Positions 1 through 5,057 are shown, counted from the stretch's first letter. The stretch: DNA of 5,889 nt from Thermoplasmata archaeon (GCA_030673205.1 DAOVJP010000096.1:1-5889), one strand, 5' to 3'. Numbers and translations: made by a program. Notes: generated by a model from the sequence alone, not told the origin.

Positions 1-745
1 ATATCACGCCGGATAGGGTGGAATCGAGTGGTGGGAGGGGTTCAAGGGCGATGTCAAGCACAAAGGTCTGCTCCTCGCCTATCATGAACTGTCCCTCATA
101 CCCTTTGTACCCATCCACGAGCACCGTTATGGTGTAGAAACCCGGCCTAAGAGCCATGGAGTAGGCGCCGTTCTCGTCGGTGAACACCTCTTGGGCGTCG
201 AAGGCAACGCCGCCATAGTAACAATCAATCATCTGGCCATCCTCCATTGGATGACACATCCCCCAGTAGGGATCAGAAGAATAGACGAAGACGCTGGCAT
301 TGTATATCCCATCGCCGGTGATCTCGTCCGTGATCACGCCCTCGAGGATGCTGTTGGGCTCGGGTATAGGCATGAGTCGGATGACCACCTCTCCCGTGGC
401 ATCATAGATACCCCAATATTCCTCGTAACCGGGGGCGTAGACGGAGATGGAATGATCCCCGGGCTCTAGAACAACTTCGAAACGGCCGTCGGGGCCGGTC
501 ACAGTCTCCACCGGCATTGGCATCGGCTCGGGTTCGTCATATGTACCAGGTTCGTTGTACGCTTCCATGTACATTTCCATGGGCCAGAACACCACGTCCG
601 CCCCCTCGACCGCCAGACCGGTCTCCCCGTCCAACACTTGTCCGGAGACGATGTTCTCCCCCATGCCAGGAGTGGCAAGTAGGGAGACGAATACAGTCGC
701 TATCAACAGGCTCGCAACAGTCCATATTTGGATTTTCTTTTTCAT
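1..745 (-). CDS. Secreted protein with carboxypeptidase-regulatory-like repeats (3' end outside window)
   Basis: This minus-strand frame is open from the ATG at 745-743 to the window edge, giving 248 codons with the C-terminus missing. Residues 1-29 form a signal peptide: MKKK, then a hydrophobic stretch (about 8-24), then a small-residue region ending near GMGE. Two beta-sandwich modules follow, at about 32-124 (opening SGQVLDGETGLAVEGADVVF) and 133-233 (opening LEGVITDEITGDGIYNASVF). A third begins at 242 (TLSGVI). Each has the hallmarks of the CarboxypepD_reg / Cna-B-like fold: G-x-V-x-D, then an A-x-V strand, then D(G/N)G-x-(F/Y) followed by L-x-PG-x-(Y/H). Module 1 has a Pro/Glu/Met-rich insertion (about 67-79). 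Module 2 holds two cysteines (164, 175) that could form a disulfide. Such modules usually act as spacer or adhesive domains of cell-surface proteins; the activity of the full protein cannot be told. A GGTG motif precedes the start by 6 nt. Confidence 0.85.
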   Translation of the reverse strand, partial: MKKKIQIWTVASLLIATVFVSLLATPGMGENIVSGQVLDGETGLAVEGADVVFWPMEMYMEAYNEPGTYDEPEPMPMPVETVTGPDGRFEVVLEPGDHSISVYAPGYEEYWGIYDATGEVVIRLMPIPEPNSILEGVITDEITGDGIYNASVFVYSSDPYWGMCHPMEDGQMIDCYYGGVAFDAQEVFTDENGAYSMALRPGFYTITVLVDGYKGYEGQFMIGEEQTFVLDIALEPLPPLDSTLSGVI

Positions 746-773
746 TCTAAACACCTACATCTCCATTTGAGCC

Positions 774-784
774 CATATAATAAG
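774..784 (-). promoter_or_regulatory. TATA-like box of the secreted-protein gene
   Basis: On the minus strand this reads CTTATTATATG, a good archaeal TATA-like box. Its centre lies about 34 nt before the ATG at 745. Transcription would start around 752-755, giving a very short leader. It is assigned by position and composition only. Confidence 0.5.
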
Positions 785-858
785 TCATTTCTGGGACGAA
801 CACTGAAGAATAGGACAGACGCTGAAGTATCCGCGTGCCTCGATAGGGCGGGCGAATG

Positions 859-870
859 GCTTAAATAAAC
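859..870 (+). promoter_or_regulatory. TATA-like box reading into the hairpin array and tRNA-Thr
   Basis: GCTTAAATAAAC matches the archaeal TATA box core and is preceded by a purine-rich stretch that could serve as BRE. The expected start is about 888-893, some 15 nt before the first copy of the tRNA 5' sequence at 907. No comparable AT-rich box is visible in the 60 nt before the real tRNA at 1407. This is therefore the best visible promoter for the whole array plus tRNA, and possibly also for the gene at 1728. That assignment is an inference. Confidence 0.5.
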
Positions 871-906
871 AAGGCCGGTTCATAGGGCTCCAAGAGCGAG
901 GAGTGT

Positions 907-945
907 GCCGCTGTGGCTTCTCGCGGAACCCCACGGGCTCCGCTA
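907..945 (+). repeat. Direct repeat A, copy 1 (starts with the tRNA-Thr 5' sequence)
   Basis: This 39-nt block matches 1239-1277 at 38 of 39 positions. Its first 13 nt, GCCGCTGTGGCTT, are identical to positions 1-13 of the tRNA-Thr gene at 1407. The rest forms a hairpin (923-943) with arms GCGGAACCC and GGGCTCCGC, containing one A/C mismatch. The single difference between copies lies in the loop of this hairpin (CAC here, TAC in copy 2). Confidence 0.9.
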
Positions 946-948
946 TGC

Positions 949-991
949 CCACAAAAGTCTAACGACTTCCGTGGAAGCAAGCCTCACCACA
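949..991 (+). repeat. Direct repeat B, copy 1
   Basis: This 43-nt block is identical to 1331-1373. It contains two mutually exclusive small hairpins: AAGTC-TAAC-GACTT (955-968) and CTTCC-GT-GGAAG (966-977). It ends in AAGCCTCACCACA, which can pair with the GGCTT or TGTGG of the preceding repeat A. In copy 1 it follows repeat A after only 3 nt. Confidence 0.9.
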
Positions 992-1024
992 ACTTGCTAC
1001 CAAAACGCCTCTACTCGCATCTAT

Positions 1025-1234
1025 AACGCGAAGCGTTCCGATGTGTGAGCGGAATCTAGGGATTCCGCGCATAGTCGGAGTATACACTCCGATATGTGAG
1101 CAAACGAATGTTTGCGAACCGTCGGAATAAATTCCGCCTCTCAGGAACTAACGTTCCTGAACAGGTGGCGTTTTGCGCACAAAACTGGTGGGAACGCCTC
1201 TGGCGCTCCCTCCGCTCGCGAATGACACATTCGC
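1025..1234 (+). repeat. Dense tandem hairpin array, segment 1
   Basis: Consecutive palindromes fill this stretch. They are 1025-1037 (5 bp, loop 3), 1049-1068 (GCGGAATC/GATTCCGC, 8 bp, loop TAGG), 1075-1092 (7 bp, ATAC), 1100-1115 (6 bp, GAAT), 1123-1136 (5 bp with loop TAAA, or 6 bp with loop AA), 1141-1160 (TCAGGAAC/GTTCCTGA, 8 bp, TAAC), 1170-1185 (6 bp, CGCA), 1190-1210 (9 positions with one A/C mismatch, loop TCT) and 1218-1234 (7 bp, ACA). Linkers are only 4-9 nt. Stems nearly all differ, but most have a GGAA-type 5' arm and a TTCC-type 3' arm. The linker CCGATGTGTGAGC (1038-1050) recurs with one change at 1089-1101. This may be a structured non-coding RNA or an array of tiny palindromic elements; I do not recognise it. 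Confidence 0.85.
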
Positions 1235-1238
1235 TCGT

Positions 1239-1277
1239 GCCGCTGTGGCTTCTCGCGGAACCCTACGGGCTCCGCTA
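1239..1277 (+). repeat. Direct repeat A, copy 2 (starts with the tRNA-Thr 5' sequence)
   Basis: This is the second copy of the 907-945 block (38/39). It begins with the same 13 nt as the tRNA-Thr gene and includes the hairpin 1255-1275 with loop TAC. Its stem has an A/C mismatch on the plus strand, which would be a G-U pair in a minus-strand RNA. Confidence 0.9.
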
Positions 1278-1282
1278 CGTGC

Positions 1283-1326
1283 GGAGAATAGTGATTCTCC
1301 ACACATGGCGAAATTCATTTCGCCAT
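1283..1326 (+). repeat. Hairpin pair present only in the second unit
   Basis: Two hairpins stand side by side: 1283-1300 (GGAGAAT/ATTCTCC, 7 bp, loop AGTG) and 1305-1326 (ATGGCGAAAT/ATTTCGCCAT, 10 bp). They are flanked by ACGT at 1277-1280 and 1327-1330. The segment separates repeats A and B in unit 2 (53 nt apart), whereas only 3 nt separate them in unit 1. It is therefore either an insertion in unit 2 or a deletion in unit 1. Confidence 0.8.
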
Positions 1327-1330
1327 ACGT

Positions 1331-1373
1331 CCACAAAAGTCTAACGACTTCCGTGGAAGCAAGCCTCACCACA
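1331..1373 (+). repeat. Direct repeat B, copy 2
   Basis: This block is identical to 949-991. The CCACAGC formed at its right end (1369-1375) is complementary to GCTGTGG in repeat A (1242-1248). It is also complementary to the same heptamer in the tRNA itself (1410-1416), so it could close a multibranched structure around unit 2 or compete with tRNA folding. Confidence 0.9.
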
Positions 1374-1406
1374 GCTGCGCGCTTCACTCGCAAGCTCGTT
1401 CATCGC

Positions 1407-1480
1407 GCCGCTGTGGCTTAGCCCGGTATAGCAGCTGACTTGTAATCAGCAGGTCGAGGGTTCGAATCCCTCCGGCGGCT
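1407..1480 (+). tRNA. tRNA-Thr (anticodon TGT)
   Basis: The sequence folds as a full cloverleaf. The acceptor is GCCGCTG (1407-1413) against CGGCGGC (1473-1479), with one T-G pair and discriminator T at 1480, as in archaeal tRNA-Thr. T8 G9 are followed by the D arm (GCT/AGC around a GG-containing loop). The anticodon stem GCTGA/TCAGC encloses loop CTTGTAA with anticodon TGT at 1441-1443. A 5-nt variable loop follows, then T arm GAGGG-TTCGAAT-CCCTC. No CCA is encoded and there is no intron. The gene lies inside the hairpin field: its 5' end repeats the start of the units at 907 and 1239, and a 9-bp hairpin begins at the base after its 3' end. No promoter is visible directly upstream, so it may be processed from a long precursor. 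Confidence 0.96.
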
Positions 1481-1702
1481 CTTTTCACCTCAGGTGAAAA
1501 GGCAAGGGGAAAGCAGAGCTTTCCTCGCAGTCTGGGAACGCATGTTCCCAGCTATACTAACCAATGCATCGCACAGCGAACGGCTGTGCGGTCGGCGGAA
1601 ACCTGTTTCCGCCAAGACAAATGACCCCAAGCGGAGGGTTCGTAAAGCGGAACAGAAGTTCCGCTTACTCGCCTGCTAGATACAGGCTCGAAAGGGGGAG
1701 CC
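1481..1702 (+). repeat. Dense tandem hairpin array, segment 2 (tRNA trailer)
   Basis: More hairpins follow the tRNA without protein-coding sequence. They are 1481-1501 (CTTTTCACC/GGTGAAAAG, 9 bp, loop TCA), 1506-1526 (9 positions with one G-T, loop AGA), 1532-1551 (CTGGGAAC/GTTCCCAG, 8 bp, GCAT), 1570-1590 (CGCACAGC/GCTGTGCG, 8 bp, GAACG), 1594-1613 (GGCGGAAA/TTTCCGCC, 8 bp, CCTG), 1645-1666 (AAGCGGAAC/GTTCCGCTT, 9 bp, AGAA), and a weaker 5-bp stem at 1685-1702. The run CTTTT at 1481-1485 could end tRNA transcription. If not, the array forms the 5' leader of the gene at 1728. Confidence 0.85.
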
Positions 1703-1716
1703 GAGTGAACAAAAAG

Positions 1717-1724
1717 AAGGTGAT
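1717..1724 (+). promoter_or_regulatory. Ribosome-binding site of the 141-residue ORF
   Basis: AAGGTGAT matches the archaeal anti-Shine-Dalgarno complement and ends 3 nt before the ATG at 1728 (AAGG is 7 nt away). A strong RBS implies a transcript with a leader. This fits readthrough from the array, since no clear TATA box lies close upstream. Confidence 0.6.
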
Positions 1725-1727
1725 GAA

Positions 1728-2153
1728 ATGTCACGAACTACGAGGAAGATCAATGTGAGTCAATCCGTTGAAACCGTTAGACCATCTGTAATATTGTGGT
1801 TAGCGAAAAACGGGTTCAAAATTGTTGCAGAAGATTCAGATGGAAAAGAGACGACAAAACGGGTTTTCGCCAATAAGATATCGTTAACGCCCCAAAAAGG
1901 CTCTCTAGTTGCAGTTAATTGCGACTTAGGATACGTGGTGTTTGAATTATTGTTCATTCCGCAGTCTTCAGAGTCATGCATTCTCAATGGGGATTTTTAT
2001 GTCGCTGGAGCAACCTTTTTCCGCGGTCGTGAATTAGCTGTGACCGAAAAGAACATACTCTTCGGGAGATTGCCAATCAGAAAAGGAAAAGAATTGATGG
2101 AACGATTTATAGAGGAGTTTGAGGACGAGGCATCCGGAGTGATATCTACATGA
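1728..2153 (+). CDS. Unrecognised 141-residue protein, AT-richer than its neighbours
   Basis: The start ATG is fixed by the AAGGTGAT site just upstream; the nearby ATG at 1723 is in a frame that stops within 11 codons. The protein is soluble, with no signal peptide or membrane segment. It has a basic N-terminus (MSRTTRK), a predicted mixed alpha/beta body with beta-rich stretches around residues 58-75 (SLVAVNCDLGYVVFELLF) and 84-98, and an acidic helical tail (MERFIEEFEDEA). I see no catalytic motif and do not recognise a family. Base composition and codon use are clearly more AT-rich than the flanking genes, which suggests recent acquisition. It lies between the hairpin array and the AbiE cassette on the same strand, 54 nt before the latter, which has its own promoter. 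It could be the protein partner or cargo of the array; this is speculation. Confidence 0.75.
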   Translation: MSRTTRKINVSQSVETVRPSVILWLAKNGFKIVAEDSDGKETTKRVFANKISLTPQKGSLVAVNCDLGYVVFELLFIPQSSESCILNGDFYVAGATFFRGRELAVTEKNILFGRLPIRKGKELMERFIEEFEDEASGVIST

Positions 2154-2160
2154 CGACACC

Positions 2161-2207
2161 TATCACTGATAACTATAAATACTTCTCACGATATACCGAT
2201 ACCTATC
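2161..2207 (+). promoter_or_regulatory. AbiE-cassette promoter with GATA/TATC palindromes
   Basis: CTATAAATA (2173-2181) is a strong archaeal TATA box centred about 30 nt before the ATG at 2208, so the mRNA should be leaderless or nearly so. A perfect inverted repeat TATCA-C-TGATA (2161-2171) sits just upstream of the box. GATACCTATC (2198-2207) abuts the start codon, with a further GATA at 2190. Paired sites flanking a core promoter suit an operator bound by the winged-helix antitoxin, as known for AbiEi autoregulation. The operator role here is inferred. Confidence 0.65.
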
Positions 2208-3197
2208 ATGCCTGAGAAGCTAACTGATCCACATGAGATAACAAAGGTATTGTTCGCCCTACTGCATCTATCCGACGATGCTGTAGTGGAAATGTCAAGC
2301 ATCAGTAATGTCCAGCCAGATATGTTCATTCGAGATGGAGGTGACATCTATGTTGTGGAGGTGGCGAACACTGCATCCCTTCAAAAGGTGGCAATGCTGA
2401 CATTGTACCAGAGGCTACTGGTTTCGGAGGACGACACACATTTTGTTCTTGCCGCCAAGGTGGTCCCTACCAGCGTGTTGGATGCTGCCGAACAGGCCGG
2501 TGTCGATATCGTTCCTCTACCCCGCGATGTCTCCGTGACCCAGGAGCACAGTGTTCAGAACGCGAGGTTTACCACTGAAAAGGCATGGCGGGTGTCTTCA
2601 AGGCTTCTAAAGGAGAAGACGATCTCGATACGGCAGATCGCCCTGAAGGAAGGGCTTTCATACGGCTGGACACATGCGGTGGTCAAGAAATTGATAGCCC
2701 GTGGGATAGTAACGCAGAGGGGTAATCGGGTGGAGATCACCGACACAAATAAATTGCTAGATGCGGCTGCGTGGGAGCGGCCCTTGGACGACCTCCGATT
2801 GGGAGTTGTGAAGACCCATTTTTCCAACACCTACGAGGCTGCGGAGACGCTCACCAGGACCGCAGAGGGGTGGAACATGCCGCTAGCCTTCACCTCGTAT
2901 ACTTCGGCCTCTTTGTACATAGGATATGGGGCCAGACATGATTCTGTCTATTGCTATGTATCCAACAAGGATGCGTTTCAGGAGATGAAGAGAGAGAATG
3001 GGGGAGGAGGCGGAATTGATGTTGTGTTCTACTCTGCCGACAGGGATGTATTCACCGTTGCTAGGAGCAGGGAAGGCATCCTCGTTGTCTCACCCTCGCA
3101 AACCCTCTTGGACCTTTCAGGATTAGGCTACTCTGCCAGGGATTTTGCACAGGAGATAGTGAAACGATATGCCGATATTACAGAAAATAATGAGTGA
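2208..3197 (+). CDS. AbiEi-like antitoxin / transcriptional regulator with nuclease-like N-terminus
   Basis: This 329-residue protein has three parts. Residues about 1-110 look like a restriction-endonuclease-like domain. PD at 37-38 and E51 in the strand YVVEVAN echo the PD-(D/E)XK pattern, but the expected lysine at 53 is alanine, so it is probably inactive. Residues about 125-180 form a winged helix: IRQIALKEGLSYGWTHAVVK is the helix-turn-helix, followed by a VTQRGNRVEIT wing. Residues about 195-325 resemble the AbiEi C-terminal domain, ending with the typical VSPSQTLLDL (293-302) and a following helix. A penta-glycine run (265-269) lies in a loop. The next gene overlaps it and encodes an AbiEii-like nucleotidyltransferase. 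The pair therefore reads as a type IV toxin-antitoxin or phage-defence module, with this protein as antitoxin and autorepressor. The family call rests on domain pattern and partner, not a database match. Confidence 0.75.
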   Translation: MPEKLTDPHEITKVLFALLHLSDDAVVEMSSISNVQPDMFIRDGGDIYVVEVANTASLQKVAMLTLYQRLLVSEDDTHFVLAAKVVPTSVLDAAEQAGVDIVPLPRDVSVTQEHSVQNARFTTEKAWRVSSRLLKEKTISIRQIALKEGLSYGWTHAVVKKLIARGIVTQRGNRVEITDTNKLLDAAAWERPLDDLRLGVVKTHFSNTYEAAETLTRTAEGWNMPLAFTSYTSASLYIGYGARHDSVYCYVSNKDAFQEMKRENGGGGGIDVVFYSADRDVFTVARSREGILVVSPSQTLLDLSGLGYSARDFAQEIVKRYADITENNE

Positions 3198-3906
3198 TTC
3201 AATTGCGGAAGTGAAGACTATATTCCAGTGGCTAGCCAGCCGTGAAAAGCCTACGAAACCGACCACGGTCCTGGTGGGAGGTTGGGCTGTGTATATCTAC
3301 AACCCGTACTATGGTTCAGTGGACATCGACCTGGTCACGAACAGCAGAACGAAGAGCACACTCACCAACTATCTGGTGGAGAACAAAGGCTATACGAGAA
3401 AGAGAGACCCGGAAACCGGGATAAGATATATTGCTAGGGATCTTGAGAGCGGCGAGATCGAGATCGATTTCGGCGGCAGGGGCGAGAGAAATCAATTTGC
3501 AGGTAGAACGGAAGAACTACCCTATTCACTACTCGACAACAACACCCAGTTACGACCCCTGGACGACCTGCTGATCCCGGTGCCCACCAGGTCATTGTTA
3601 TTGATGATGAAGCTCAAAGCGGCATGGGACAGGAACTGGAGGATCGAGAATGATAAGAGTAGGAACCCCTCCTGGGAACGTGGGAAGCTGGAGAAAGACC
3701 ATTCCGACATCCTAGCACTGATAGATCCTGCCAGAGGCAGACAGGAGTTGGACCTCTCCTTCCTGGGCAATGAACTCAACAGTCGTCCCTTCCTAAGAGA
3801 AGTGTTCGAGCGAACAAAGACCTCGTTCGACTCTGCACAGAAATACCAGATAAGCATACAACAGACCCACGAGATGGTCGCCGGACTGGAACGAATGCTC
3901 TTCTAA
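3190..3906 (+). CDS. AbiEii-like nucleotidyltransferase toxin
   Basis: This is a 238-residue protein of the DNA-polymerase-beta-like nucleotidyltransferase (NTase) superfamily. Counting from the ATG at 3190, G30-G31-W32 starts the nucleotide-binding motif, D45-x-D47 (SVDIDLV) are the metal-binding carboxylates, and D93 in EIEIDF is the likely third acid. The helical C-terminal half carries the MMKLKAAWDR segment and KDHSDILALI, typical of AbiEii/MNT-like toxins. Such toxins act by transferring nucleotides, in some cases to tRNA acceptor ends. The ATG at 3190 overlaps the upstream stop by 8 nt (ATGAGTGA), which suggests translational coupling. An in-frame ATG at 3169 would add 7 residues and has only a distant GGAG upstream. 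All catalytic acids appear intact, so the enzyme is probably active. Its neighbour supplies the antitoxin. Confidence 0.82.
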   Translation: MSDSIAEVKTIFQWLASREKPTKPTTVLVGGWAVYIYNPYYGSVDIDLVTNSRTKSTLTNYLVENKGYTRKRDPETGIRYIARDLESGEIEIDFGGRGERNQFAGRTEELPYSLLDNNTQLRPLDDLLIPVPTRSLLLMMKLKAAWDRNWRIENDKSRNPSWERGKLEKDHSDILALIDPARGRQELDLSFLGNELNSRPFLREVFERTKTSFDSAQKYQISIQQTHEMVAGLERMLF

Positions 3907-4027
3907 CCCTCTGTCGTGTCCAGGTAATGTACGGGTAACCGGCCGGGACGCTTCTACTACTCGCTTTCATTCCTAGTTCTGCCCCCGGCCACAACGAATT
4001 CACCGCCTCCTCCTCCACACCGCTCCC

Positions 4028-4537
4028 TCACCGCCTCCACAACAATATCGTCACCTCCACCCCGGTGCCCTCGTACACCTGTTTTGCGGAGGCGATGTCG
4101 TGTCCTGTGGGCGGTTCCGGCCCGATGGAGAACATCATGTCCTCTCGTTCCACCTGTATCCGTGCCTCGTTCCCTAGTGATATTGTGTTGGAGAGGAGGA
4201 GCGCCACCGCGGCTTCAAAGCTCCCATACCTCTCCCTTTCCGTCCCGTCCTCTAACCCCTGGGCTTCGAGCTGCAGGCCTTCCCCTACCTGGAGGTGTTG
4301 GAGGAGCGTGTCCTCTTCCGATGCGGGGAAGGTCGTGGCGGGGATCGTGGCCTGCAACATGCTTTCCAGGGTCGCCTCCGCCTGTGTCTGGAGGGTGGTG
4401 TACATGCCCGTGTCTGCGGCCATATCCTGTCCTCTGAGGAACATGGATGGGATGAGGGTGGCCGCCGATAGTATGATGAAGAAGACGAGGGCGTCGAACA
4501 AGAGCATCTGTGCCTCCCTCCGCTCCTGAAGCCTCAT
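4028..4537 (-). CDS. Pilin-like single-pass membrane protein B
   Basis: The start is the ATG at 4537-4535, not the longer in-frame ATG at 4588. It forms an ATGA overlap with the stop of the upstream gene, and GGGAGG (4550-4545 on the minus strand) lies 7 nt before it. The product has 169 residues. A charged N-terminus (MRLQERREAQ) is followed by one hydrophobic helix (about 12-34, LLFDALVFFIILSAATLIPS). The remaining 135 residues are polar and probably extracytoplasmic, ending in a beta-like VEVTILLWRR. This N-terminal layout is typical of archaeal pilin-like or pseudopilin proteins, although I cannot place a class III cleavage site. Its partner upstream has the same plan and a similar C-terminal strand-plus-Trp ending, so the two probably work in one surface complex. 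Confidence 0.8.
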   Translation of the reverse strand: MRLQERREAQMLLFDALVFFIILSAATLIPSMFLRGQDMAADTGMYTTLQTQAEATLESMLQATIPATTFPASEEDTLLQHLQVGEGLQLEAQGLEDGTERERYGSFEAAVALLLSNTISLGNEARIQVEREDMMFSIGPEPPTGHDIASAKQVYEGTGVEVTILLWRR

Positions 4538-5010
4538 GTTGCTGCCTCCCATATCATCACCGTGAGTCTGCATGTGTGTCTTTCCCATTCGCCCGCCTCC
4601 ATTATTCCCGGCAGGGAGGAGATGTATACATCCTGTTGGTCGGGGGAGGAGGTGTTGAATCGGAACGCGGCCTGTTGCACTGTATATGTACTAGTATCCT
4701 CTAGTATTATACTATACTGATAGCCGAGTTGCTCAGGCGGGAATGCGGCGGCGATCTGCTCCGCGTCCAGCGCCTCCAGCTTTTCCATGGGGAACACTCC
4801 TGGAGAGGAGGAGAGAAGGGAGGAGGAGCGGAGTGTCGTGCACAGCTCATCGGCCTCATATCCCAGGTGGTTCGAATCCTGCATTTCCGCGGACCTCACC
4901 AAGGCGGTCCCGAGGCTGGCGAAGAAGATGGAGAGGGCGACAACGACCAGCATCGTTGCTGCCAATAGCTCGGACAGCTCTGCCGTCCCCGACGTTTCCC
5001 CGTGCATCAT
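4534..5010 (-). CDS. Pilin-like single-pass membrane protein A
   Basis: The frame can be extended to a TTG at 5052, but two adjacent ATGs at 5010 and 5007 are more natural starts. A T-rich TATA-like stretch lies about 25 nt before them, which would give a leaderless mRNA. From 5010 the product has 158 residues. A short N-terminus (MMHGETSGTAELSE) leads into one hydrophobic helix (about 15-38, LLAATMLVVVALSIFFASLG). A polar domain of about 120 residues follows, with cysteines in DELCTTL and RHTCRL, ending LTVMIWEAAT. The Gly followed by Glu before the helix recalls type IV pilin-like N-termini, but no basic leader is present, so pilin status is an inference. It is the first gene of a two-gene operon with protein B, joined by an ATGA overlap. 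Confidence 0.78.
   Translation of the reverse strand: MMHGETSGTAELSELLAATMLVVVALSIFFASLGTALVRSAEMQDSNHLGYEADELCTTLRSSSLLSSSPGVFPMEKLEALDAEQIAAAFPPEQLGYQYSIILEDTSTYTVQQAAFRFNTSSPDQQDVYISSLPGIMEAGEWERHTCRLTVMIWEAAT
4545..4550 (-). promoter_or_regulatory. Shine-Dalgarno site that fixes the start of membrane protein B
   Basis: GGGAGG on the minus strand lies 7 nt before the ATG at 4537 and inside the end of the upstream gene. It supports the short start and coupled translation of the two genes. Confidence 0.75.
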
Positions 5011-5057
5011 GGGATAATGGGAAAGGTGATACAAAAAACCCTCCGATAGCAATGAGG

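Noticed and set aside
537..725. Short frames on both strands over the secreted-protein gene
   Set aside because: They are shadows of the well-supported minus-strand reading frame, which has a signal peptide and repeated domains.
1025..1702. CRISPR array or integron attC sites
   Set aside because: There is no constant repeat with unique spacers: the stems themselves differ and the linkers are only a few nt. No attC core sites or cassette genes are present, and no cas or integrase gene lies in the window.
1096..1758. Several short open frames on both strands within the hairpin array
   Set aside because: They run through the palindromes, lack ribosome-binding sites, give Arg/Ser-rich low-complexity products and overlap the tRNA gene region. 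The symmetry of the hairpins creates open frames on both strands.
3776..4018. Minus-strand 80-codon frame downstream of the pilin-like pair
   Set aside because: Most of it overlaps the end of the nucleotidyltransferase on the other strand, and the protein has no recognisable pattern. It is probably a shadow, though a decayed third operon gene at about 3960-4018 cannot be ruled out.
1481..4027. Classic tRNA-targeting genomic island with a duplicated tRNA 3' end
   Set aside because: I found no copy of the tRNA 3' end downstream of the AbiE cassette and no integrase gene. Only a 9-nt GAGGGTTCG match recurs at about 1634-1642, which is too short and lies inside the array.
4868..4882. T-arm-like motif GGTTCGAATCC suggesting a tRNA fragment
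   Set aside because: No cloverleaf can be built around it and it lies inside the coding sequence of membrane protein A.
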